Source: Phytophthora hibernalis (lineage: Eukaryota; Oomycota; Peronosporomycetes; Peronosporales; Peronosporaceae). Taken from it: 64,000 bases of DNA. Below the pieces are notes generated by a model. That model saw only the letters and a program-made list of their open reading frames with translations. It had not been told where the DNA came from and ran no database searches. Within the stretch, counting starts at the first letter, position 1. Each line of letters starts with the position of its first letter. The position numbers and the translations under genes are program-made. Below, piece by piece: positions 11,216 to 22,158 of this stretch. Where the stretch lies: assembly GCA_012656075.1 (NCBI GenBank), contig JAAKBF010000384.1:124001-188000 (forward strand), read 5' to 3'.

Positions 11216-12375
11216 GGGAAAATCTATGGAGATCGAGTTAGGGAGATCGAGGTGTGACTCACCAAAAACGGCCCAAACGAAATTTAAATCGAATATATTT
11301 TATGGGTGGTAAAAATAAAAGTAAAACCTCCGCCAAAGATTTGTGCAGATACGCTTTGGGATTCCATTCACGATTCCTGTTAATTTCTCGATAGAAGCAT
11401 GTGGAGATCACTGAACGAGTTTAGCATGTGTGAAATTAATGGAACCTGCACTGGTCCCAGGCGCACTTGTGTACTTGCCGATGAAAAATGAAGACTTCAT
11501 GAATAGAACGTTAGTACTCTGCCTCATCAGCTCCTACCAACATTCACTGGTCAACGGGTTCAAGCCCGTTCTCATACAGACACTGGTCTCTCAGCTTCTC
11601 AGCCCGCTTCCCACTTGCCAGGTCTCGGATGTACATTCCAACATAAATGCTACTGGTACCCGATGTGCTGTAGCGAAATTGTTAGTTGTCGGTACGGAAT
11701 CTTACACCCTGCAAACTCGTTGGCTCTCGCGTAGCTTCACTGGGTTGTGAAGACCAACCTTGAAATCTGTGGTCAGTAACAAGCGGCATCTGTGTCGCTC
11801 TAACATCACGTGGTGCCACGACTACGGTAGGCTACTGCGGCTAAGGTTGGTTGCTCCTCCTCTTCGTTGATAGACACGGGTATCAGTATGTTGGTACTCT
11901 AAGTATGATCGGCCCCCTCGAGCATTTAACGGGGTCTGACTAGAAACATAGACTGCGGTGCAGCAGGCGGTCGGATGACGTCTCGAGGCTACAGAGAGCC
12001 AAGTCCCAGACAGACTGCTTCTTAGCCTCAAACATACACACCAGACAGAAACGAAACGCGCACTGCTGAACGAAAGCTCCGTCAGCGTGAAAAGCGTTTT
12101 TGGCTGCAACGATCTCCTAGGCAACGGTTTTTGGCTGCAACGATATCCTAGGCAACGGTGTCAACGCGTCTTGTTGTTCTTGGAGATCCACATGAGGAAA
12201 CGCATTTGGCGGCAGCGTGAACGTCTTGCTCCCAGAAGTCGAAAGTGGTTGTGGTTGCTCTCTTGCAGGTTTTATTATTTATTTTTACCACCCATAAAGT
12301 ATTCTTGATTTAAATTTCGTTTGGGCCGTTTTTGGTAACCTCGATCTCCCTAACTCGATCTCCATAGATTTCCCC
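11216..12375. mobile_element. 1.16-kb TIR element, 8-bp TSD
   Basis: Inverted repeats of about 110 bp occupy the two ends (about 11216-11327 and 12263-12375); the left starts GGGAAAATCTATGGAGATCG and the right, reversed, starts GGGGAAATCTATGGAGATCG. The 8-bp direct repeat TACTATGT flanks it (11208-11215 and 12376-12383). The interior has no transposase; its frames show no family match. The 8-bp TSD suggests hAT mobilisation, although the GGGG-type terminus is not classical. It separates two paralogous pectate lyase genes. Confidence 0.85.
12096..12157 (+). repeat. Two-copy 31-bp tandem repeat
   Basis: The unit beginning GTTTTTGGCTGCAACGAT is present twice in direct succession inside the TIR element, differing by a few bases (ATCTCC versus ATATCC). 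Confidence 0.85.
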
Positions 12376-12383
12376 TACTATGT

Positions 12384-12917
12384 GCATGTGCATGTACAGT
12401 ACCACTCACTGTATGTACATGTATTAAAGTACATGTATATGATTAATGGTTGATTAATAGCAGCGCTGTAACTTCAAGATTCAATTTAGGTATTATACAC
12501 CTGCGAGAGCACGAAAGAAAGCCTGCAAGCTTGCGCAGACGCTAGCCTTGCCATAAACTACATGTTTCGATCCATGTATTTTCAAGTCGTGTGGTCTGGC
12601 ACTTCCAGCAAGCACAAGTTGCGTGGAACTGTACGATCGATCGACAGGAAACACATCTAAGTGATAGGTGTGTCGATCTTATACAACCGAATGATCTGGC
12701 AAAAACGATTGGGTTATGTGTGCAGCAGACGCGCTCCCGTGTTCTTGAGGTGAGGATTACGCAAAATTATTGCCCAAGATTGGACCTTGATCTGTTCATT
12801 GGCACTTCCTACCCTATTACAAAATGTAATTTACAATGCAGTGGCGGCATGGATGGTTTCCAGTCTTTGCGTCGCGACAACCACCACTAAAAACCAATTC
12901 CTCCTCGCTTTCAGCGC
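12384..12917. other. Intergenic between TE and pectate lyase 2
   Basis: Begins with clustered TACATGTA and GTACATG words, then AT-rich sequence leading to the promoter at 12918. No gene is recognised. Confidence 0.5.
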
Positions 12918-12932
12918 CTCATTTTCCAATTT
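12918..12932 (+). promoter_or_regulatory. Oomycete initiator core promoter
   Basis: CTCATTTTCCAATTT is a near-perfect match to the oomycete INR plus FPR core promoter (GCTCATTYYNCAWTTT). It is about 65 bp upstream of the pectate lyase ATG at 12992, which supports that start over the longer open frame upstream. Confidence 0.85.
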
Positions 12933-12991
12933 GCCACTTAACGGCAACAACAAATAAACTTCCGACCTCCTCAAAGCCAGTTCCGTCCCGG

Positions 12992-13888
12992 ATGCTCCAA
13001 ACACTGAGCTCAATCGTGGCTCTCGTGGTTGCTGCTACAATGGTCTCCGGTCTCCCGGTACCGGATGGAACCTGGCCCGTCAGCAAGGGCAGTGTCAGCT
13101 TCGACGCAGTCCACCTGATCAAGGCCGGCGAGGTGTTTGACGGCAAAATGCAGACCTTCGACCGCTCCAACATCACGTGCCAGGGCCAAGAAGAGAGCGG
13201 CCAATCCACCGCTGTATTCCAGCTCGAAGCGAATGCTACGCTCAAGAACGCGATCATCGGCAAGAACCAAATGGAAGGTGTGCACTGCGATGACAATGAC
13301 TGCACCATTGATAACGTTTGGTGGGAGGACGTGTGCGAGGACGCTCTGAGCATCAAGGGTGGGGATGCATCGAGTGTGTCCAGGGTCCTTGGTGGTGGAG
13401 CCCGCTACGCTGATGACAAGGTCATTCAGCACAACGGCCTCGGTACGGTCATCATCGACGGCTTCTACGCCCAGGACTTTGGTAAGCTGTACCGCTCGTG
13501 CGGCTCGTGCTCGAACAACCCTGCCCAGCGCTTCCTCAACATGAGGAACGTGTTCGCCGATCTTGAAATCATCCAAGCTCAACGCGTGGACCCGAACGTG
13601 AGTATCGTGATGATGAACGAGAACTTCGGCGACGAGGCTGTCCTGCACAACATCTACGTCAAACCGGGCGCCGAAAACTACACCGAGTGCGGCTGGTCGC
13701 GCGGCGTGCAGAAGGGTGACAAGCCGCTCATCCTCGGCAACGGTCCTAAGGACCCCGTGTGCCAGTACTCGATGGACGAAATCCACCTCACCGAGGGCGA
13801 CATGCAAGAGCAGCAAGTCGTCGGCACCGTTCGCCCAGCTAACGATGACAAGAAAACCGGTCAGACCCAACAAGTCGAGACACAGTAA
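12992..13888 (+). CDS. Secreted pectate lyase, PL3-type (copy 2)
   Basis: Intact open frame of 298 codons and paralog of the gene at 9845. A signal peptide (MLQTLSSIVALVVAATMVSG) precedes LPVPDGTWPVSKG. The lyase domain contains NAIIGKNQMEGVHC, WWEDVCEDALSIKGG, a glycine-rich GGGARYADDKVIQ segment and RSCGSCSNNPAQR; cysteine positions match copy 1. N-glycosylation sequons are present (for example NVS, NYT). The C-terminal tail (about 30 residues after the domain) is polar, glutamine and threonine-rich and differs between the paralogs. The start is fixed by the initiator promoter 65 bp upstream. An upstream extension to 12836 is open but has no signal peptide and lies before the transcription start, so it is rejected. 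Confidence 0.95.
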   Translation: MLQTLSSIVALVVAATMVSGLPVPDGTWPVSKGSVSFDAVHLIKAGEVFDGKMQTFDRSNITCQGQEESGQSTAVFQLEANATLKNAIIGKNQMEGVHCDDNDCTIDNVWWEDVCEDALSIKGGDASSVSRVLGGGARYADDKVIQHNGLGTVIIDGFYAQDFGKLYRSCGSCSNNPAQRFLNMRNVFADLEIIQAQRVDPNVSIVMMNENFGDEAVLHNIYVKPGAENYTECGWSRGVQKGDKPLILGNGPKDPVCQYSMDEIHLTEGDMQEQQVVGTVRPANDDKKTGQTQQVETQ

Positions 13889-14016
13889 CTTGGAAGAGCC
13901 CCAGTCGAAGCAGATGGGTGCTGCTAGTAGTTTGTGTGGTAAAGAGTCAATGTCCACTTCAACTTGAATCCGTTTTTGGTGTGTGTATCTTGAAGGGACG
14001 TAAGCCCCTCGTCTCG

Positions 14017-17000
14017 ATGGACAAGTTGGTGCAGTTGCAGGCAGCACTACGAGCCATTGAGACTGGCAAACGCCTCGAGTCGGTGGATAATGTGCTCGTC
14101 CGACAGGTATTGCAACAGCCACGAGCGCAACCCCAGCAGTCGACGCATGAACCTGCCGCGAAAGATATATACCGAGAGCTGCAAGCGCTCCGAAAGGCTA
14201 AGGCGAAAGCGGGTGCAAAGCAGAGCGTTGGTGGCAATGACACTAGTGGGAAAAGTGGTGATGTCGGAGCTATGCCGCCTTCGCCCAAGAGTATACGTGC
14301 AAGCCTTCACCGTTCTGAGCCTAACGTTATGGCCGATGCAAGACTCGAGTTGGCTCCGTCCTCACCTGAACGTCACCGTAGCAACAACAACGATAAGAAT
14401 ATTGCCAACGAATTGGTAGTGAGCACGACAGAGACGATTGAATTGATGCAGAAGGCACTCTTTAACCGCGAGAAGGAGTTGAAGCGCTCTGAGAAAGCGG
14501 TGGCGCGGGCTGATGCAGAATTACGCGAAGAGCTCAGCCGTGCCGAGAAAATTCTGCCAACAAAATTCCTCTTTGAACGAAATCTTGCAAGTGATCGATC
14601 GAACGAGGCTGCACGCAACGTGCTGCTTCGCTTCCAGCATCGGTTCTACAAGCTCTACTTTCGCCAATGGTGGAGGGCTACACTGGAACTGCGACTGCAG
14701 GCTCATTGTCGAGCAGCAGCGAAAATTGTGCGCGTGTACCGCGGTCATCGTGGCCGGCAAGAAGCAAGACGACTACGTCGAGAACTCAACGCTTTGCAGA
14801 CTCAGAAGCGTCTACTCCTGGTGTTCCGGATGAGGTATCGCTCAAGTCAAGCGATGAAACTACAAATGGCGTGGCGTCGTTATCTTCGACACCGCGCCAT
14901 CAAGTATCGCCAAGCTCGTCAAGCTGCTGCAAGTTTTCTCCAACAAGCTTTTCGCACTCGTCAATGGCGTGGTCAATCGCTGGTGACCTCTCTCACCAAC
15001 GCACGAAAGCTTTTGCAACTGTGAGCGTACAGAAGCTCTACCGAGGGCGCCGGGCAAGGCGCAAACTGGCAGAAGCTAAACGACGACAACAACAGGAAGA
15101 GCGAGTTCGACTCGCACTATTGCGCAACATGTCCAAGCAAGCTCGTGCAGCTTGGCTGATTGAAGATGTGGAGCAGGCTACTTGATAGCCCATCGAGTGA
15201 TTTTTCCCTACGCTATGCGGTTGCGATGGCGCCGAGCAGTGTACCAACTACGACGACAAGTGGCAGCCGAATGCATCGCTAGAGTTATCTGCAAATGGTT
15301 TGGAGTGGAGGCCCGGCGTGAAGCTGCTCGTGCCAAGCAAGTTAACGAGTGGTTTGCACTCGTACAGCGCGAGCACAAGCGCTCAAGGTCCGCGGCTATA
15401 CTAATTCAAAAACATTTGCGGCGGTGGGTTCAACAGCGCAAGTTTCTAATGGCTCAAGCAAGACGTAAGAAGCTCGCAAGGAACGCGCGATTAGCAGATA
15501 AAGCTTGTCGACTGGAACATGCGCAGCAGCACAAAGGTCCTGGGTGGCTTGGTTCAGACCGAAAATCTTTAGCTGCCGCAACTTCTGCTCAGCGCAAGAC
15601 ATCTCGATTCATGTCAAACAATAGTCTCGGTCCTCAACCTGCTCGACTAATGTCCTTCTTAAAACCCGTTCAGCTGAAAGGTGGCATCACCAAAACTACT
15701 CGCAGGACCGATGTCGAGGCAGCGGCACTTGTACAACGAAGCTTCCGACGTTATTGTGCACGAAAACAAGCTCGAATTCTAGCTTGGAAAAGGAAGTGAG
15801 GAGCATTGAAGCCCGAGTTTTGCAAAGACGCAACGCGGCCACGGAGATTCAGCGACGAGTTCGAGGCATTGCTGCCAGAAAATTGGCTCGACAATGTCGT
15901 GCTGACCGACTTCTTTTGCGCTTTATCCTCCGTTGGAAATGGAGACGCATTCAGAAGCGACAGTGTGCTGCTCGAAAAATCGTTCGGTGGTTCAAACACA
16001 AAAGGATGCAGCAACTGGCAAGGCTTTGGCATATTGAAAAGCAAAATCGTCTCGCAGCCTCTTTTCGGATAAAGCGGTGGTATCGTGTTCGTTGTTTATT
16101 ACCATCACGACTCAATCGAGTCGTTCGAATTGTTCAGAAACGTGACGACACCTTCGTCTTCTACGAGCAAAGCTTGCAAGTCTGCCGACAGCACATGGCA
16201 GATGAATTTGCAGTGGGGTCATTCGGGGCCAGTCTCGAAGACGCTCTGCGTCCGCTTCTATCGGACTTGACAGCAACTTCAAGGTCTCCCTCGAAATGTC
16301 AAACTTCACCGACGAAGCAGAAATTAAATGCTACTATCAGTCGCAAGCACCATTTAGTGGCGTTCCCGGTTTTCCAAATGATGTTTCTAGTCGCAAGTGG
16401 CTGGAAAATGCCGTTTGTGTGGCGTGAGCTGGATGGCAAGACAATTTTTCAGATCAAACTGGAACGCGCGAAGGCCGTGGCGTTCTTTCGGTCACTAAAC
16501 AAGCGAGGAAAACCTGTAGATCACCAAATCAAGCAATCGCCTACGACTGAAGCAGTCCTCAGTGTGCCATCTCCGACGCGCCGTACTCAGAAATCTCCTG
16601 TTAAAGGTTCTGTAGCTGTCGAAACCTTTTCGTCCGTAGATGTTGATGTGGCCGTGGCTAGATCGACTAGTGGAGCGAAAGGAGCGTTGGATTTCGCGGC
16701 ATTTGTGCGGGTGATCGGGTTGTTGGGCGAAATCTCACTCGCTCAGCAGTCTCCGACCACGACCACGTATTGGGGTCGCTACGATGGCACGGAAGCTCGT
16801 ATACTAGCTTTGTTGTGGTTTTCACTGCTTCCACATCCGTCGATGCAGCCTTTGACACTCCAATTTGAAGCCTTCGTCTCGAACGAGCTATCTCGACGCG
16901 CTACGTGTCTCAAGAGGCTTTTCACTCGGCAGCACAACAAGTTGCACGGTGCAGCGATGCTTGTCGAAATGCGACGAAATTTGCGAAACGAGGAACTTTC

Positions 17001-19742
17001 TCGCGCTGCAGTGGTGCTGCAGACACAAGCTCGAACGTTGCTAGCACGTCGTGAATTCCGACGACGAATGAAGCAGACGTACGAGAAATTCTTGGATCCA
17101 ACGTGGGGATTGCCGTATTGGATGAACCCGCGATCGGGCTACTCGACATGGCTAAAACCTCGCCACTTAGGAGCTGAAGATGTTTGCAGTGAGCCTGTAC
17201 CATTTCCTCCTCCTGAACGTACACTAAAAGCCCCGTGCAATGGTAAAAATGACTGCGACCGCTGTGCTGAGTGGGTATGCTATGACTGTGACGAGTTCTT
17301 CTGTCTCGGGTGTTTTGGAGAATACCACAAGGCCAAAACCATTTTCATCGGCGAAGAAGACTCGAAAGAGGATCGCAGTGTTGATGAGGATGAAAATGCT
17401 GAAGAAGCAAACGTCAAGCGCGAACACGAATTGGAGCGGCTTCAACTGTGTGGGCTATGCGAATTCCAGCTTGCCTCTCGCCGTTGCCTGGACTGCGTTC
17501 CAAAGGTTGACTCGAAGCCAAAGCCCAAGGCTAAACCACGTTCAGCGAAGCCGGGAAAACAAAAGGACAAACAACCTCTCGAAAGCACTTCCAACGATAA
17601 AGAGGAGCTTCGCAACAGCGAGTCGTTGTTTTGCGATGTTTGCTTTGGGTTCTTGCACCATCATGGCGGTTTGAAAGCCCACCGCACGGAACCGCTGCTT
17701 GAGCTCTGCAACTCGTGTATCCCCGATGATGAAGACAACAACAGTGCAGCTTCGCACAAGCAGCCAACTACGAAATACGAGATCTTTGGAGTTGGTGACG
17801 CTGTCCAGTGGGAATGCGAAGCATGCGGGGACCAACCACGCCGTGTTTGTGGACGCTGTGCTCTTCAATATCATCCGAAGGAAAGCTGCGACGAACTCTG
17901 CCCTGTGCCACTGCAAACATTAGGCCGACGTCAACGAACCGAACGCCTTCGAGATGAACAAGAAGCTCGCGATCGAGCTGACTTGGAAAAAATACGTGCT
18001 CGGAACCTGCGAGTTCGTCAGGAGCGATGCGCTCGAAAGCTTCAGTCGTTTTGGCGCTCTCAAGCTCCGATTCGCCGTGCTCGACGCTTAGTTGCTGCTC
18101 GTCGAAAAGAGACAAGTGAGCTGTGGCTGCGTTGCCAGGAAGACGTATTGTTAGCAAAACGAATGACCTACAGGGCAAAAACCTATTGGGAATGGCATCT
18201 CCGCTAGCCACTGACTCACCCGTCGAGAGTCGACTTCGTAGTTTACATGCTCTCGCACGCCGGCAGCTAATTATCCGAGCTAGGTTCTTTGGGCTGCTTA
18301 TTGACGAGTATGTGACGGTCGGGGTTCCGCTTCCAGGTATTGGTTTGCTGCACCCTGGGTCGAATGAAATCTGGACAAGCGAAGACCTTCGCGGATGGAT
18401 TCGCAACCGGCAAACAATCCGTTTGAAGAAGCTAACACCACAAGAAATCCAACCAGCTGAGCGAGCATTATGTGCGTGGCGGCAGCTCGAGCGCTGGAGC
18501 AAAGCAGAGATCGAGAACCAAGGCAATGACTCAGAAGCTCAACCGCCTGAAGCTACACAAGCATCATGGCTGACAGACGTTCACCCTAAACAAGTGATCA
18601 CTGAAAGAATGGTGCCCTTGGCGCAGCCGTATGACCCACCGTTGCCTAAAGAAGCGCCGCAAGGCTGCGGATGAAGAGGAGGACATTGTGGAGGATGTTC
18701 CAGTGGCAATGTTCCTCGTGGAGTTTTCGTTGGATCCGAAGCGAACGGTGTGGATCAACCACTCCTGTACGTTTTTGATGATCGACAGCGAACAAGGTGC
18801 TTAATTTGTTTCTGACTGTTTGTGCTGTGATTCGGAGCAGAGCCGAGAGATTTTGGGAGTGGAAGCGGCTGAAGCTGCTGGCCAGAAATGAACGAGGAGC
18901 ACAACGTCAGCGAGCGAGGAACTACGAGAAACAGCAAAAGAACGTGAAGACAAGCGGAAGCAAGATGAAGAACGGAATAATCAAGTAAATATTGCAGGTG
19001 CGATGGAGGCCCCTCCTGAAGTCGAACATTCAACAACAGTCAATGCAGCACCAAATGCTGCTGGTACCGTTGCAGAGCAACCATGGGCAACCTCGACTTC
19101 CGCTTGGACGGAGGATGGAGCAGCTACAGACGCATACTACAACTACGATTACTACCCCTCAACCGACCCAAACACTGCAGCTGATGCCTGGGCAGGATAC
19201 GACGGATACTCCCCGAGTTACCCAGCAAGTTACGACTATAATTCGACCGTGCAAACTGCAACTGTATTACCAGAAGAGGGCCTCGTTGATAGTGAGCACT
19301 ACTACGCGACTGGAGACTACACTGGGGGAACAGCAACGGATCCGATACGTCGAATTGGTACGGAACCGAGTACAGCGCATACGAAATGTCCGGCTACCGT
19401 CCTGCAGCAACAGGCAGTGACAACAGTGGGTGGGCTTCGTCACAACTGTCGATCGATTCGAACGTCTGGTACGACAATACTGAAGTCACCAGTTACACGT
19501 ACGATAGCACTGATCAATGGCAGCAGAGTGCCTACACCCAGCCAACCCAAGATCACGGCTCCAACGACAGTTACAGCATCGAGTTGCCTTCTGCTGCCAA
19601 CGGGTACTACGGCCCGTACACCGACGACCAGAAGATTTCAGCGCCGCAATCCGAATGGGAAGAAGTGTTCGACCCAGTCACACAGCAGAGCTACTACGTG
19701 AACCGCGTCACGAACGAGACGGCCTGGCATATCCCCGACTAG
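14017..19742 (+). CDS. Giant IQ-motif, WW and B-box-like protein
   Basis: Reading shifts between frames but stays coding throughout, so I treat this as one gene of roughly 1,800 residues. The N-terminus is helical, then come about eleven IQ-like calmodulin-binding helices between about 14.7 and 18.1 kb (examples: AAILIQKHLRRWVQQRK, AALVQRSFRRYCARKQAR, ATEIQRRVRGIAARKLAR, AVVLQTQARTLLARREFRR). Midway is a WW-like segment (WGLPYWMNPRSGYSTWLKP), followed by three cysteine and histidine-rich B-box-like fingers (CDRCAEWVCYDCDEFFCLGC; CGLCEFQLASRRCLDC; CEACGDQPRRVCGRC). The C-terminus is tyrosine and serine-rich and ends in a WW domain (WEEVFDPVTQQSYYVNR...W). One short intron is visible (18797-18840). 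Breaks lie near 15011, 15180, 15788, 18190, 18650, 18890 and 19324. IQ arrays of this kind occur in cytoskeletal and ciliary scaffolds; the precise role is unknown. Confidence 0.75.
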
Positions 19743-19885
19743 GTAACATGGCTACATGTTTACTAGGTAGCATGCAACTTTAATATGATGTTCACCACAC
19801 CAGTCATTATACCACTTTCACACGGATTTCAGGTGGCCAACCATTTGAGCCATTGCTCAATTAGCTCATCACTTTGGCAGTAGAA
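19743..19885 (+). promoter_or_regulatory. Short intergenic promoter of EBP2
   Basis: Only 143 bp separates the two genes. It contains CCATTGCTCAATTA near 19851, a partial match to the oomycete initiator, about 35 bp upstream of the EBP2 ATG. Confidence 0.45.
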
Positions 19886-20886
19886 ATGGGTCGTAAAGGC
19901 AGCAAAGGTCGCGCCGTGAGCGCCTTGGTGCGTGCCGAGGACGCAGCCGAGGAGGAGATTCTGGAGACGCCCGCACTCAGCTCCGTCGTTGTCGACGCTC
20001 CCAGCGACGCCGAGAGCGACGACGAGGCCGACGCCGAAGCCGAAGCGGAGATCGAGCGCCGCCTCGTGGCCGAAGCGCAGGCCGAAGCGGACGCCGCCAC
20101 GCGCGAGCCCACGGGTGTGTACAAGAACGAGGCGCTTCTGGCGCTCGTGCGCGATTGGGATGCTAAGAAGCTGCCGTGGGTGGAGACGCTGGACACGTGC
20201 GCCGCGCCACTGGAGCTCGAGAGCGTGCACGACGACCTGAAGCGCGAAGTGGCCTTCTACAACAACACGCTGGCCAGTGTGCGACTGGCCAAGGACCGAC
20301 TCAAGAAGGACGGCGTGGCTTACAAGAGACCCGACGACTACTTCGCCGAGATGCTTAAGAGCGACGCGCACATGGCCAAGGTCAAGGACAAACTCATCTA
20401 CGAGCAGAAGAAGATCTCGGCCGTGGAGGAGCGCAAGAAGTCGCAGGCCCACCGCCGCGTGGCCAAGGAGGTGCAGGCTGAGAAGGTCAAGGAGCGCAAC
20501 CAGCAGAAGAAGGACACGCTCGAGGCCGTCAAGCAGTGGAAGAAGCGCAAGGGAAACGACACGCGCAAGGGCATCCACGACGAGGACGACGGAGAACTCG
20601 ACTCGATCGTCAGCGGCAAGCGGAAGCACGCGGGCGGCGACCAGCGCGACAGCAAGAAGCCGCGCGTCAACAAGACGCGCGTGGCCAAGGACGCCAAGTT
20701 CGGCTTTGGAGGCAAGCGCCGCCACGCCAAGAGCAACACGAAGGAGAGCACGAACGACACGTCGGGCTTCCCGGCGCGCGCAAGAGCTTGGCAAAGAGCA
20801 AGGCCAAGAGTCAGGCTGCTCCAAAGGGCGGCAAGCGTGCTGGCAAGGCCCAGCGCACCAACCAGCGCACCAAGAGTCGAAGGTAG
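19886..20886 (+). CDS. EBP2: rRNA-processing protein EBP2
   Basis: EBP2 is a nucleolar protein needed for 27S pre-rRNA processing and 60S subunit assembly. The start MGRKGSKGRAV is followed by an acidic segment rich in Glu, Asp and Ala (residues about 20-75), then the conserved EBP2 core: LPWVETLDTC, DDLKREVAFYNNTL, KRPDDYFAEMLKSDAHM and a long basic coiled coil with VEERKKSQAHRRVAKEVQ. The basic C-terminus ends in a KSKAKSQ/GKAQRTNQRTKSRR-type nucleolar tail, as in the family. Reading switches frame around 20771 (CCCGG run one base short) just before that tail. Length about 333 residues suits the family. Confidence in the identity is high. Confidence 0.93.
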
Positions 20887-21217
20887 ATGGCCTTACGCGC
20901 GGTCAGTGGGCCACATCCAAGCGTATTTTGCTTCACAAGGCAGTAGTGGTCTTTCGACGTGGCTTGCTCCTGCTTCTAGATGATAAAGAGCTTCATATTT
21001 TTTTGTTTCAGCCTACCAGTGCTGCGCCGCCAATCTTTCGACCTGCGAAGTCTCATTTGAGCTCACATGTGGAATTGACTCAATGCGCCGATGGCCGATG
21101 ACATGCGCGATAACCACCTGGCGAGCGCAGTGGGAGAGAGGACTCGTTGAAGGTCTCAGCAATAGCTTTCCTCCACTCCAAAGTCATAGCCAGAGAATCA
21201 GACCGACTGAGGCCAAC

Positions 21218-22030
21218 ATGGCTGCTCTAGCCGACCATGAACCCCCCAGCCCGAGGCTCATCGAGTTTTCGGCCGATGTACGCGACTTCCGCTCCGTCGT
21301 GAACGACGAGTACGGCACCTTTGAGGTGTCCATGATCGAGGTCGAGTCCGAGTTCGACGACGGACGCAAGAGTGAGCTCCACGTCTGCGAGCGCGCGTGC
21401 TATACGTGCTCGGAGGAGTGCCTCTTCGTGTGGCTGCTGCTGTCCGCGCCCTTCCAGCTCGTGACGTACAAGACCCTGCTGTTCCACGCCGCCAACTTCC
21501 TCTTCTCCGTGCTCGCAGCTGCCTGCATCGCTGTGTTATTCGTCGCTAAACTGCCGATGGCCATTGCCGCCACCACGTTCCGACGCGTGGAGACGTGGAC
21601 GCTGCGGCTTCTGCTGCAATTGGACTGCGCGCTCTTCAACTTCGTGTCGCCGCGCGGCGAGCGGGTCATGGTCTACGGGCCGTCCATCCACATGCAGCAG
21701 GAGGAGGGGATCTACGGCATGTACGCGCAGCTCTACTTCGGCGGCATCAAGTTGCTGTGCACGGGCGTGCCAGGCGCCATTGCCGCTCTCATGTTCGTCT
21801 GGTCGCTGCAGAACGTCATCACACTGGCCATGCATCTCTGTAGCGACGCAGAGCCCGAGACAATCAACGGCCACTCGCTGAGCGTCGACCACGAGCTGGA
21901 CATGATGGCGGTCGTGGATGTTGTGGCCATCTACGCCTGTGTGTTGTTGCTGCATGTCTTCGCCTTCATCTCGAGGCAGTTGTCCATCTTCTTCTGCTCG
22001 CAGCACCTGCTCTACGCTGGTGGCGTCTAG
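21218..22030 (+). CDS. Four-pass membrane protein, unknown function
   Basis: Intact frame of 270 codons; ATG at 21218 chosen because the preceding 45 codons (open to 21083) lack conserved character and the region looks like 5' UTR. The N-terminus is soluble and acidic (about 60 residues), with a cysteine pair CYTCSEEC just before the first membrane segment. Hydrophobic segments lie at about residues 65-85 (LFVWLLLSAPFQLVTY), 90-120 (FLFSVLAAACIAVLFVA), 180-210 (LLCTGVPGAIAALMFVW) and 228-260 (VVDVVAIYACVLLLHVFAF). A loop of about 60 residues separates segments 2 and 3. I recognise no named family. Confidence 0.8.
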   Translation: MAALADHEPPSPRLIEFSADVRDFRSVVNDEYGTFEVSMIEVESEFDDGRKSELHVCERACYTCSEECLFVWLLLSAPFQLVTYKTLLFHAANFLFSVLAAACIAVLFVAKLPMAIAATTFRRVETWTLRLLLQLDCALFNFVSPRGERVMVYGPSIHMQQEEGIYGMYAQLYFGGIKLLCTGVPGAIAALMFVWSLQNVITLAMHLCSDAEPETINGHSLSVDHELDMMAVVDVVAIYACVLLLHVFAFISRQLSIFFCSQHLLYAGGV

Positions 22031-22158
22031 ATTCTAGAGTCACTCTAGAAGTTTTCGCCCCAACCCGTATCATAAAAGCATTGTTAAAATGACACAAGAA
22101 GGATTTTTACTCAAACCCGTATCAATGTTGACAAAATCAGGGTATTCCCCCTCACTTT
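22031..22158. other. Intergenic gap upstream of THO2
   Basis: A short spacer with no initiator-like core that I can assign. A stretch with tctagagtcactctaga just after the stop of the membrane-protein gene is palindromic and may be part of its 3' end. Confidence 0.35.

Noticed and set aside
12836..12991. N-terminal extension of pectate lyase 2
   Set aside because: It lies upstream of the initiator promoter, lacks a signal peptide and has no counterpart in copy 1.
13010..14122. 370-codon minus-strand frame opposite pectate lyase 2
   Set aside because: Antisense shadow of the lyase, with no independent features; the same shadow appears opposite copy 1.
19829..20824. 331-codon minus-strand leucine-rich frame
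   Set aside because: Antisense shadow of EBP2; leucine richness arises from reversed lysine and glutamate codons.
20277..21101. 274-codon frame inside EBP2, very Arg/Ser-rich
   Set aside because: Shadow frame of the GC-rich EBP2 gene; its composition comes from the codon bias of the real frame.
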